This document shows, piece after piece, positions 1 to 12,600 of a stretch of 64,000 bases of DNA. The notes beneath the pieces were generated by a model. The model had not been told where the DNA came from. It saw only the letters and a list, made by a program, of their open reading frames with translations, and made no database searches. The stretch covers positions 23,746,001 through 23,810,000 of the forward strand of contig CM075101.1 of the NCBI GenBank assembly GCA_037576195.1, given 5' to 3'. A program made the position numbers and the translations under genes. Origin of the DNA: Phytoseiulus persimilis. Taxonomy: Eukaryota > Arthropoda > Arachnida > Mesostigmata > Phytoseiidae. Position 1 is the first letter of the stretch. Every line of letters starts with the position of its first letter.

Positions 1-251
1 AAGGGTGGATTATACGAGGATTGTTCAGGCTGATTTTCGATTGGAGAGAAAGTGCTTTTCCGATGCTATACCGACTCCTCCCATGAGTACGGCCCCAAAG
101 ATCTCTCTGAAGAACGGGCGGAAGAGGCAGAGCTAGCCGTACTTATTCTTATATGCTTCCGCTCCTTAAGTCACACTGCAGACATGATGAGGAGCACTTT
201 GAATTTATGGATTTGCTCATGCAATGAATCCACCGGAGAGAAATTTATTAC

Positions 252-3200
252 CTTCAGTCAGAGGTTTGCCGTCCTTCAGCCATTCGACGTCCGGAATGGA
301 ACCATCTTCGTTCGGATTGAGCTTGGCTTCCAGACGACCTGGTTCTCCCTCACCGAACTTCGCGGGTTTTAGGCCTTGTGCGAATGACGGTTTCTTCATC
401 GCTTTGGCTGCGGACAACAGTTTCGTTGGTCGGGTCCGACTCCAGAGAATTAGTTCAAAATACTTCTCGAGCAGCTTTTTGTTGCGTTAGCACCTGACAA
501 CATTGAGGGAAAAAGCAGGTTCCCTGATGAAGAGCTTGTCTGAGCGTTAGGTATCTAAGCGTGTTGAAACTAAGCTTGGCCGCCATGTTGTTACTGGAGG
601 ACTTGCGTTCCCTCAGGTGGTCTCACCAGAGCACTCAAAGCGTCGATTCAGCCCGTCGCGGGGAAAAAAAGCCAGCAGACGCCTCAAGTGCGAATTTCGA
701 GAACTTACGAGACACGTGGACCGGAGCAGAGCTCTGGCCCTCCTCGTCTGTGCCGGGGTTTCTCAGCACGGCGGTATAGTTCGCAGCATCTGACGGCTTT
801 GCGTCGGAGAACTGCAAGCCTATGGTCCCATCAGGAAGCGCGAACAGCTTCGCTTCGTCGACAGCGTCCAACGGTCTTCCATCCCTCAACCAGCTGACTG
901 TAGGCAAGGAGCCATCCTCGTTTGGTCGAACTTTTCCACTGATTTTTCCCGATCCGCCCTCATCGACTTCGAGGGGCTGTAGCGCTTGCTCGAACCTGGG
1001 AGCCTTGCTCTTCGCTGCCGAACGGAAGCACAAAGAGTTGACAAACGCAGTTGATGGTCGTTCTGTAGCTGTCACCTAGCGTGACGTGAAATTTGGTACG
1101 CTCGAGCTACCGCAGCGTTCGGTTCGGACGCTGTATCTGTCCTCCCCGATCTTATAAAGGTACATGTAGAAAGCGGTACTGCAGGGCGCAACTGGCATCG
1201 CGAGATTGTCCAGAGAAAGCTCGTGCACAGAAACAGATGGCAGTCATCCGTTTTGCACAGGTTAATTCAGCCGGGCGTGGAAATCGAAGCCATGGTGTCA
1301 TCCGCAAGCTACGCGGGAAAGTTAACTCACGCGCAACTTCGACCGGAGCCGACGATTCCGTTCTGTTCCCATCAGGATTCGTCAGCACTGCAGTGTACTG
1401 TGCAACATCTGGCAGCTCGGCGGTGGAAAACTTCAGCCCGATGCAGCCATCGGGCAGTTTGAAAGGCACGATATGGTCGTCAATTTTCAGTGGTTGGCCG
1501 TTTTTGAGCCAACTGACGTCCGGCAAAGATCCGTCTTCGTTCGGAGAAACTTTGGCCTCAATCTTTCCGTCGTCACCTTCGTGGAAGACCTTTGCCGAAA
1601 GCGGTTGAGCAAACTCCGGTAGTCGCAAAGCGGCTGGAATCGAATCTTGATTACACGGAGTTCTCGCTGGCCCCAGTTTGTTCAATTCAGAGTAGCTCCT
1701 CGCTAATAGTCGGTTCAGCTGAAGCAGGCAAGCGGGAAGAGAGGAAGCTATTGCCGAAAGCTAGGAGAGTCCGAAAGTTCTCGTTGAAGTCTATGACGGA
1801 AGTTGGGTGAATGGCAGTCCACCGCTCCCTTCGGTCTTGCGCAGCACTCGAACGCGTTCTCTGGATTTGACTCCTTGTTTTTGCGAACGAATCGAACGAA
1901 GGCAACGACGCTTCGAACGGTTTGAACTCCGTCCTCCGGGCTCGAATTCCAAGCTGTCGCGGGAATTCCGATCTGCCAAGAAGTCCATAACTGGCGCGCT
2001 TCGATTGGAATCTCCCAGGCATGCGATGGCGATCGAGGTCTCAGCCCTCGCGATACAGAAGCCATAGAGACAAAGCAGAAGCAGAAAGTCGCGAAGTTTG
2101 CGACGCCAACACTGAAGCCAACGGGCACGTACAGACTACTGTCGCGGGGGCGCTGGTCTCAGCTTCGCCGTCGGCGTTGCTCGCACGAACAAGGTAGGAA
2201 CCGGCATCTTGCGGTTCGCTCAGATCGACGCTCAGGGTTAGAACTCCGTTTGCGAGGACCCTCCGATGACAGCGATCCGAGTCGACGCGCTGGCCGTCCT
2301 TGAACCATTCGATCAAGGGTAGGTGACCTTCTTCGTCCAGAGTGACCCTGGTTGACATTAACAGGGGCGAGCCTTCGCTAACTCGGACGGCCGATAGTTC
2401 TTCCAAGAATAAGGGCGCTCCGGTCGGCCTGGCTGTTGTCCGAACGGATGGAAATCGAAAAGCTATTTATTAACAGAACACGGGCATTGACTGCGACCCC
2501 GCGTCACTTCTGCGGCTGTGCCGTACAGTCAGAATGATGAAGTAAAATGTACAGATGCTGTTTGTGGTAAGCGAAAAAATACGCTAGCTTCGCGAAGTTT
2601 TTTTCCCTGCTTCCGCGTAGATCGGGCACGAGGAAAACAGGAGCGTCTTAGTGTGTCAGTGAAGCTGTAGTGATGCGCGACGAGCGGGACGATATCGCGC
2701 ATCGGTTAGATATTACTCGAATAAAGAATAGAGTTTCGGAAAATATGCGAGGGACCCACGTTTCACACTCAGGCTGGCCGTATCTCTCACAACAGCGGTG
2801 GCGTAGTTCGCTCGGACAGTGTATAATCCCTGGTCGTCCATGGTTACGGGAGAGAATACGAGTTCGAAAAGACCCTCCATATTCTGTCGGGCCCTGACCC
2901 GGCCTCCCGTGGGGACCTCATCGTCATGATCACCCCTATACCACGAGACCTCCGGAGCAAACCACATGAACTCCTTGCCGTGGAGTCTAGTCTTCGCTAC
3001 GAGCTTCCCGTCGGAGCCTTCAGTGAACTCGGCGTCCTTCAGCTCGATAACGAAGTTGTCCCAGGGCATCGTGGCTTGAGAAGAACATGGCCTTAACAGG
3101 ATGCGCACAACAATGTTGGAGGGAGAATCCTGGCTACAACCCAAGTCCTGCATCTCTTCCGTGGGCCCATCCACCAAGCACACAACAATCAATACAAAAC

Positions 3201-3682
3201 CATTGGCGCCCGGGTGGAAAAACGCTCTGTCCAGGCGCATCACGAGGAAGCGTTAGCGATGGTTAGAGAGTACAGCCATCCAAGTGAGTGAAAACGGACA
3301 GCGGACAGAAACAGAAAATGAGGCGAAAAGATGAGATTTCGGAAGCACAACACGCCAGTCTCGGAACTAGACGTCGGCTACCTACATAGGAGGGTAACTG
3401 AGGACGATGTTTCGGCTTGTCCACACTCATTGCGGGCGGAAACCCTGTACACGCCAGAGTCTTGAAGTCGAGCTTTCGGAACTCGCAATTCGAGGCAACC
3501 ATCGACAGAAGCGGTGGTCTTAGACAGCTGCGGCAAGGCTGCGCCATCTTTTCGCCAATCGATCTCCGGCAGAGAACCATCGTCGTTGAGAGTGACTTTG
3601 GTTTGGAGCTTTATGCATTCTCCAACCGGGAGCTCCAAAGGTTCGAGTTTCCACAGGAAAATCGGTTTCTTCGAGGTTGACG
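252..3682 (-). CDS. Unc-89: Unc-89 Ig domains 16-21, cysteine-poor tandem subarray
   Basis: Six Ig exons: 3386-3682, 2760-3074, 2133-2432, 1331-1645, 709-1014 and 252-407 (the last is a half domain cut at a gtaata donor). All single-exon domains are phase 1-1. Most share an insertion before the core Trp: NDDGSLPEIDW, DEEGHLPLIEW, NEDGSLPDVSW, NEDGSLPTVSW and NEDGSIPDVEW. They mostly lack both canonical Ig cysteines; the F strand reads YTAVL or YRVSA where YxC would be expected. The last three are the most alike, which points to recent tandem duplication. The second half of Ig21 is not found in positions 1-251, so the next exon lies outside the window or was missed. Confidence 0.85.
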
Positions 3683-6600
3683 CTGTCGATAAATGGCGGA
3701 GTTACCTCTAAATTTTAAGTGAGTCTTCGTGGCAGAAGCTGCGAGGCGGCGATGCGTCACACGCGGAGAGATCCGAGAAATTGACGACACGAGAAGCTTG
3801 AGACAGGAAATAGCAGAAGCAGTGTAGCGTCAACAGAGTTTCGGAACCTACTGCCGGTGAGTCGCAGAGGTGCTTCGCTGTCCGCGTCCTCGGAGGCATC
3901 GCTTGGTTTTCTCACACATTCGCTGGGATCCTCGGAGCGAGCAGCGAGAGCATCGAATTTGATTGCGCTTTCTGGTTTCTGAACGACGCCACCAGCACTC
4001 CTCAAATGAGTGAGAGCTCCATGCTCCGCAGATTTGACCTCGGTCGACTCCGCCTCCTTGCAGGGAGATCGCGGAGGTCCCGGAGAAACAGACTCATTCT
4101 CCTTCTTATCGCTGATCAGGGCCGGAGATAGTCGTGGCGACGTCGAAGGCTCTCTCGCTTCTGGAGCTGCATTGATTGACGGAACGTATGACCCCGTCGC
4201 TCATTGGGAATACGGACGCCATGAAGTTCGAGATTGTTCAGGACAATGAATAAAAAGCACGATGAAACCTACTCAACATAACCAGCGGAGCAGAATCTTC
4301 TGTTCCGTCTCCGGTGGAGGACAGGGAGCTCGGCTTCTGCTGGACAGAGCCGGCCGGAAAAGATGGAGACCGAGCTCCATCCTCGATACCCTTCTCAGCT
4401 TCCTCTTGAGCCGCTTGCTGTTGAAGAGGCGCTCGTGCTTCTGTGGGTTGTTCCTCGTTACCAACGCAACTCGAGGCCGATGCTTGATTCGGGGATTCCG
4501 TTGGCACAGATCTCACATCCGCTGTGGAGTATGGTTCTTTCATGAGGACTCAGTTAGCGACCTGAAGACTTGAGCGCAAGGAGCTGTCGAGAGGAGGATC
4601 CGAGCACATCATCCGTTGTTCTGTCAGACGTCTCCTCAGGAAACTGCTCCTTCCACAGAAAGCTTCGAGAGAACATGTGTCAAGGACGAACATACAAACA
4701 ACATGAATCGGAGCGGAGCTTGAAGCCGGTTGAACATTCTCAATCTCCGCGGTGACAGCGTAGACGCCGCTGTCGACGGGCGAAACGTTATCGATGTAAA
4801 GTGCCATGGAGCCATCGATAGGATTGAAAGATTTCTTGTGACGACTTCCAATTGGCAAACCGTCCTTGAACCACGTGATCTCTGGCAAGTCTTGTGGGCC
4901 GTCGGGATTGACATTTAGTTTTGCTTCGAGCTTCGCCGGCTTCCCCAGAGGCAACTCGACACTTTTCAGTGGCAACTCGAAAGCCAACGGGGAGACCGTA
5001 GCTGTAAGAAACTCATCGTTCAAAGGAATCCAAAAGTCCTCACAGCATTCAGCAATTCCTGGAAGCCGAACTTGTGAAAGGCACGAACGCAATGCCCAGT
5101 GAGTCATATCTCAGTTATTCACCGTATGGATCTTTCTCGAAGATCTGTCGAATGAGAAGCAAAATAGTTCAAGACTCGGGACGCAACCAAAATCGAGAAC
5201 GGAACAAACGCTCAAACTCAAAACGCACACATCAGTGGAAACGCACGTATAACTCCGAGCTCGCATCTGGAGCTTGATTTTCCGAGAGGATTTTCGGCCA
5301 TGACACAATAGCTTCCCGCGTCGGCTAAGATCGGAGAGTCGAGTTTCAGCGCTGAAGCGCCATCCGGAGAGGTACAAATGCTCAAGTTCTCTCGGGGACC
5401 TAACTCGTCTCCGTTTTTGAGCCATATTATCGTCGGGTTCGGCACACCGGAAAACTTCACTTCGAGAAGCACCGGTTCGCCTTGCTTCACCGTCGTTTTG
5501 CTTGGCAGGGGCAGTTCAACTCGGGGGCGTCTTGCTGTCGATGGTTTAAACATAATCGGAATCGATGTTAGATCGATAGACCGACGTTAATATTCCGTTC
5601 GACCCGAGCCTGACATTCATGATGCGGCTCATAATGAAGACACAGCAACAAAAAGTTCTTTTATTCGGTACGACTCTGAACGGAAGCAGCACACGTCAGA
5701 CGTACCCTTCTCCGTTAGATACGCAGTTGCCTCCGCCTCGCCCGCCAAGTTAGCGGCGCGAAGGGAGTAGGTTGCGAAGTCTAGGATCGTCACCTCCTTG
5801 ACCGTCAAGGAATGTGAGTCGTCCATCGACGAAAGCGACACGTTTGAGGTTTCTTCCACGGTCGAACCGTTCCGCAACCTGGAAAATATTCAAGTTCACC
5901 ATTCGAACCATGCGAACGAATCGACTTCTCGGAACGAGCGCCATGGAGGACTCACCAGGTGACTGACGGCGTCGGAGTTCCCTTTACGATCACCGAGAAC
6001 TTGATTCGTTCACCGACAGAGGATTGCTGGTCCTCGAAATATTCGATTGTTGGAGCTTGAGGTACTGAAACGTCGAAATTTCCCAACATTATAGAGGGGG
6101 TCAGTTCAGGCACACACGGAATTCATAACGGACAGGATGTTTCACAGACTCACTTTTGATAGTGAGAGAAGCGCTTTCTTGCACACTCCCGAGAGGATTC
6201 GAAGCGATGCAAGTATACGAGGCCTCATCGTCTTGTTTGACTTTGTTCAGAACGAGACTGAACACGTTGCCTTCCTGTACGCACTTTGTTTCTTCGACTT
6301 CACGGATGCCGTTTTTGAGCCATCTCACTTGAGGTTGAGGGTTGCCGACAATATGAGCCTCGATGCAGATATCTTCGCCTTCAATGGTGATCACATCCTG
6401 AGGCTTTCGGAGGAAACTGGGAGCTGATTGTTCATCTTGGGCCACTGCAATCATCAAGATAACCTTCGAATAAGTTCTCGTTCCAACCCAGGGGAACGAC
6501 ACAGGCGCTCCTGAATATGCTTCGGCAATGCCCCGCTGTCCATGTTGAGCATCTAGGGTCCTGGATGGCAACTTTCCCATTCAGGGATACAATGCTCTTC

Positions 6601-9600
6601 AGTTTCCGGAATTCCATGACCGAAAAGGGTTTGAGGACCCTCTCCGGCTAAGTTGATTCCACTTTCATGAGCGCGAATTCGGGTGAGAGAGGTGACTCTC
6701 AGCATAAATTATTCAGACGGCATAGACGTTGGCAACTTACGGGTGATTTTGAGTTCGAAAGGTTCGGCTACTTCACCGATTTCATTTTTAGCCACGCAAG
6801 TATAGGTGGCTGCGTCATCGTCACCACAGTTTTTTATCAGCAGACTGTGAACATCGTTCTCAGTCTGGATGGCGACATTCCCGTTTGACTGAATCGACAC
6901 TCCATCCTTCAGCCTGAAAGGAGAAACCTGATGACTGAAAACGCTGCACTGATACGTTATCGGCTCACGCAGCGATCGGATCCAACATGAGCGTCGTCAG
7001 AGGCCCTTCTGTTGCAAAAAAAAACTCCCTCGCACCGGGCGCCGCCATGTTGCATGTGAAACGAGAGCAACCTATCACATCACCCAGCGCTCGTCAAAAC
7101 TCTCACTTCCAATAACCCGCCCACGAGGTTCGAATTTCAGTCTTCAACCCTCCTCAACAAAGTCGTGGTAAAACCAAACCTACCAAGTCACGTTGGGCTC
7201 GGGATCGCCCGAGACTTTGGCGCGGAAAATGGCCTGCTCTCTGCGCCTGATGAGAACACTGGTGGGTTTCAGGATGAAACGAGGCTTGGCTGTGAAGCGA
7301 GCGCATAGTCAGGATAAGCTTCTGAAGGAAATTCTCTTGCTACGAGGGGCAGAAATGAACAACAAAACTCACTGTGGAGGTTGAGCTCGGCCTTGCTCGA
7401 GACTTCGCCGTACGGGTTCTTAGCTATGCACTCGTAAATGCCCTGATGATCTCGTGAAGCACCATCGATTATGAGAATTTTGACTTCACCGTCGGCCCGC
7501 CCCTGTATAACGGAGTCGATTTGGACCGTTTCGCTGTTGCGTTTCCTGGGAAAACAGGAAAATGTCATTCACAGCCCGGGGGAGCATCAGTACGGGCGCC
7601 CTGTTCGAGCTCCGTAGATGGCGGCATCAAGTTTTTTGGCTCCAATGACCCTAGTGTCTGAGCTGGAGTCGCATCGTGAAATGTTTGACTCGATACACCT
7701 GATCAGAGAACGCTCCGAACAGGGTGAAGCGAGTCAGCTAGTTTAGGGATCCTCAGCAGGAAGCTTCTGATAGGGAGAAACTTCCGTCAGAGTCCCCAAA
7801 CAGAAACTCTAGCGCTAGAGTCAAGCGCTAGACATGAGCTTCAGAGCCGATAGAACTACGGGACACTCACCATGTGATTTCCGGTTCGGGAATTCCGCTC
7901 ACGACGGCTATGAAGGACACGCTTTCTCCGTGAGTTGCTTCAATGTCTTTGAGACCCTCGATGAACTCGGGTGGAGCTGTGAAGGAACGGAAGGCTTGGA
8001 GAGTTTGACTCATGTTGGGCATGGTTCCCGGTATTCATGAAACCAAGGGTCCATGCCATGCGGAGAGTTCCAGAGCTACATGAGGGTAGTACTCGGGGCG
8101 AGACCAAGGTTCGATTCCAAATCTTCCCACCAACTTCAGGGAGACGGTGCCTTCGCGTCCTTTTATCTCTCGATCACAGGTCTTCAATGTCACAGGAGGC
8201 AGCTTCAATGCGCCAACTTCGTGGAACCTCGAGCTCGAGAGAATTTCGATTTGCAATTTTAATAGATGAACATCGATCTTCTGTCGTCACTACCTCTCGG
8301 TGGGAACATGTGCTCTACTCGACGGTCGGAACAGAGGCCTCTTCCTTTGTCGATTTCTCTCAGAATGCGATCGCTGTGGTGGCCGTTTCCACCCTCGGAG
8401 CATTCCAGTTTTCGAGTACATTCTAGCTCGATCAGCGACGACGCCAGACTCTTCGAAGTCAGCGCGAGCTATCTCTTCACGAGATACATCCGCCTCTCGG
8501 AAAAACTCACCATAAACAGAAACTTCGGCCGATGACACAGCACAACCGATGGCGTTCGCAACTTCGAGTGTGTAGTTGCCAACATTTGACTTGTTGGATT
8601 CTTTGATGATCAGTTTGTGAACTCCATTGCTCGAAGAGATTTCGTATTCAGCACTGTCGACGATTTCGACATGATTTCGAGTCCATCGCGGAGTGGCCTC
8701 AGGGTTGCTCTCCGTCTCAGCAACGAGCACGACTCGCTCCGATATTTTGCAGCAAACGTTCTCAAGTTCTCGGATGAAGATTGGTGCAGTGAAAGACGAT
8801 TCCGAAACTGTAATGTGATTGATATCAGCGATCTTCCAGTGACCTGAGGAGCGTTAGAGTGGTTTCGAAGTCAATACACATGGGTGGGTGGGGCTCGGAA
8901 CTTCGACCTGAGTTCTTGTGTGCTCGAGTGAACGATATGCGCTCACTGAGACCGAACCAGAAGAACATGGAACGGAAAGGGAAACATCCAATCAAGCACG
9001 TCTGAATGAGGTCACCATCACGCAATCACCGTTAGTTGACTCAACGTTGAGGGCTCTGACGGAGAACGAGGAAGGCTCTAGATGGCTACCGCGTGCGGGG
9101 TTCCATCCCACACAGAATGGAAGCTTACCCGATAAGCAATGAAGAACAGCAGCAGTGAAAAAAAGTCGGAAAAAAATGACGAAATTCTCAGAACAGAGGA
9201 AGACGTCACTTCCGCAGCTGAGTTCGGATTAGGAGAAAAAGATCGGCGCGACAAGTGGAGCTCAGCGAAGCTAGAAGCATTTTATTGTGGTCGAGAGTAC
9301 AGCGTCTCGTAGAACTACTTAGTTTAGCGACTATGAGCTATTGCAATTGACGGAGCTAGAATGATCGATGATGGGCAACATTGAGCGTTAGTAAAGCGTT
9401 TCTCCACCACTTCGGAGATGCGTCCGATCAGCACAAAAGCACGAAGCCACCCAGAGTACTCACCGAGAACCTTCAGCTCCGCGGAAGATTCGTCTTTCCC
9501 GAACTTGTTCTCCACGACACATTTGTAGCGACCTTTGTCATCATCCTTACACTCCTTGATCACAAGAGTAAACTGAGCCTCGGCTTCCGATACCCGATAG

Positions 9601-12600
9601 TGTTTCCCATCGATCTGGATCTCGGCGTCGTCCTTCAGCCATCTGGCTTCGGGCTTGGGACTGCCGGCGTACTTGACCGTGAAGGTGGCGTCGGCGCCGT
9701 TCACCACGGACTGATCCTTCAGACCCTCGGTAATTTTTGGTTTGGCTGGAATATCCAACGAGGAGTAAGGGGTCGTGCTGTCAACAGATGGATGAATATC
9801 CTGAGAAGCATCGTTCTGTAACGGTGCAGGTGATGTAACCTCGCTCGAACGCACCGTTGACTGTGACTTTGGCTTCGGTTTCAGCCTTCCCGTGTTTGTT
9901 TTCTGCCTTGCACTGGAATTTACCGCCCGCCTCCGCCACGGCTTCCTTGATAACCAGAGTGTACTCTCCCTTGTCTGTCACCTCCTTCGTGGCATAAAGT
10001 TTTGTATCTTTGATTTGGATGCCATCATGGAACCAGCTGATTGTCGGCTCGGGTTTCCCCTCAACAACTACGTTGAGTAGGATTTCGACTTCGCCTTCTA
10101 CGAGTTGTCTGTCTTCCAAGCCTTTCGCGAACTTGGGTTTGACTGCAACATAGCCGAAGAATACGAGGTTTCATTTTCCGGCTCCCCAGGAACGTGTATT
10201 CCCATTCTACGCCACAGCATCGAAATTTGTATCAACCTACTCTTAATGGTTAGCTCGGCGCTGTCCTCAGCTTTGCCGAATTCGTTCTTGACAACCACCG
10301 TGTAGGCTCCAACATCATCGGGCCCGCAGCAATCGACCTACGACGAGGACAGGAAGTCATTCCCCCGTGGAGGCGTTGAAATTCTTGTTGTTGCCTCTAT
10401 TGATGCCTGATATTCACCGTTAAACTGTAGACGGTTGCCTCCTCCTCTGCGGCGATGTATTTCTTGCCATCGATGACTACTGCTTTCCCGTCTTTCAGCC
10501 ATTCAACCGTTGGTTTCGGTGAACCACTGACCTTCGTGGTGAAAGTCACCGTTTCCGTCAGAGTAGCCTCATAAGATTCCAATTTCTTGATAATTTTCGG
10601 TGCAGCTGATCGGGGCCGGATCATGGGGAAGGATTGTGCTCTTTAGGTGTAAGGGATGCCTCATCGCGTCGATAACTGCTTTCTGCTCCCATGTTGATTC
10701 GGGGCTCGCCACTATATTGTTGGAAGAAATGAAATTCGTCGGGAACTCACAGTTGACGGTGACGGCTGCATGACCGCTCTGGCTTCCGAGGTTGTTCGAA
10801 ATGACACATGTGTAACTTCCAGCATCCTCGGTTTTGGCTTTATCGACGAGGAGAGCGTAGCTTGCGGAGTCGACTTCGTGCACGAGTTTGACGCGTTCGG
10901 TGCTCGTCACCTGCTGACCGTCCTTGTACCACTTGACGTCAGGCGCGGGAACACCGTCGACCTCCACGTCGAGCTTCAGTGGGGTTTCAGTCATCACCGA
11001 GGCATCCTTGAGCTCTTTTCTGAATTTCGGGGGACCTGAGTCGAATACGGTTAGTTTCCATCGTCGGAAAAATTGGATCGATGTATCATCTGAAGTATGA
11101 GAGTTCCCAGAGTGATTCTCCCAAGTTAGGTACACAGCTTTCGAGTACACAGACTGTCGAGCTGGACTAGCTGATGAGAGATACTGAGGTTCCACTGCGT
11201 TGTGGAGTGTGGTGATCCCTGGCACGGACTGTTTCAGAAAATTTGTTTGCGTGTTTTGAGGTGCAGTGTGATGAAGCGCAAGGTGCAAGAAAGTATGCAT
11301 GGGGATCTGTCTAAGGTGGAACATAAGCGAAGCTCATCTCTCGATGTACGTCCCAAAGCGAGCCACAGAACATACATTTCACATGGAGATTGCAGTGCGC
11401 TTTAGCCGAACCGAGTTCGTTTTCAGCAACCACGTCATATCGCCCGCCATCTTCTTTCGTGACGCTTCGTATGACCAGCGTCATGCTTTCATCATCCTCG
11501 AAAAGGAATTTGTATTTCCCTCCGTGACCGCTTTCGATAAGCTTTTCTCCTTTCGTCCTGTCCGATTGGGGAATACGTTACCAGCGTTGTCGAAGAGGAC
11601 ATCCGAATGAAATATAACCCGAGAAGGTCGATTCACTTCACCCACCATACGATTCTTGGTTTCGGCCATCCGGTGATCTTCAGTTCCAGCATGGCGGATG
11701 CACCTTCGTTGACCTCCACATCTTCCATGTTCGCCTCGATCGTTGGGGCTGCCGGTTCGCGGTAGTTCACTGTGCCTGCAATGATGACTGTGCTTTCACT
11801 CCCGGAATCTGAAGTAACTCGCTCGATAGTTCCAATGAAGCGATCCTAGCAAAAATGGCGGCTCTGCCAAGATGCGGGCTGGGTGATGGTTGAAATATCT
11901 CAAGCCGGAGAGACGACACGAAAGAGACATTAACAAGAGTTTTGTGCAGTTGACGCGCAGAGAGTATGTTGAGAGTATGCAGTTCTACGAAGCATATTTC
12001 TATTTCTCGAAAGTCGTGAGGTTTGTTTCTATTCGCTTGGAGGGTTTCCTGTCAAGTGCATGCGCTCGTCTTCAAAGCAAATCGTGCAACAATGAGCCAA
12101 CGGAGACTTGTTTCCGCTGCTCACGGAACCGGAGGTTCAACGTGCACTCCACAACCCAAGACGAGACACTCATCGAACCTCAATGATCGACTCTACTCAT
12201 ATCTCAACGCCATGCAGTTAGCATTCGTGAGATTGCCATGCGCCCTCGGAGGAATATCCTTGAGTCTGCCCGCGCTCGGACTGAGTGCCGTCTGGGTATG
12301 AAACCGACAGAACGAGGTCACACCGACCTTGTACGGTGAGTTCCGCGGAACAGGAGATTTTCCCGCTGAATGTGGAGGCAACACAAGTGTAGATGCCCGC
12401 ATCTTCGGGCTTCACATGCTGGAACACAAGAGCCAGCGTGTCTTCGTCATCATTGAACGCCACCTGGAATCTCTCCGACGCTTCGAATTCTCTTCCGTCT
12501 TTGAACCTGTAACGAGAGACGGTTCCATCAATAGTCAGTCATCGACGACTCTTTCCAAAAATCTTGCAGAAACCGCCGCAAGTATCGCTCGGCTCACCAT

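Noticed and set aside
7650-7751. Short plus-strand ATG frame inside an Unc-89 intron
   Set aside because: Only 33 codons and no supporting context.
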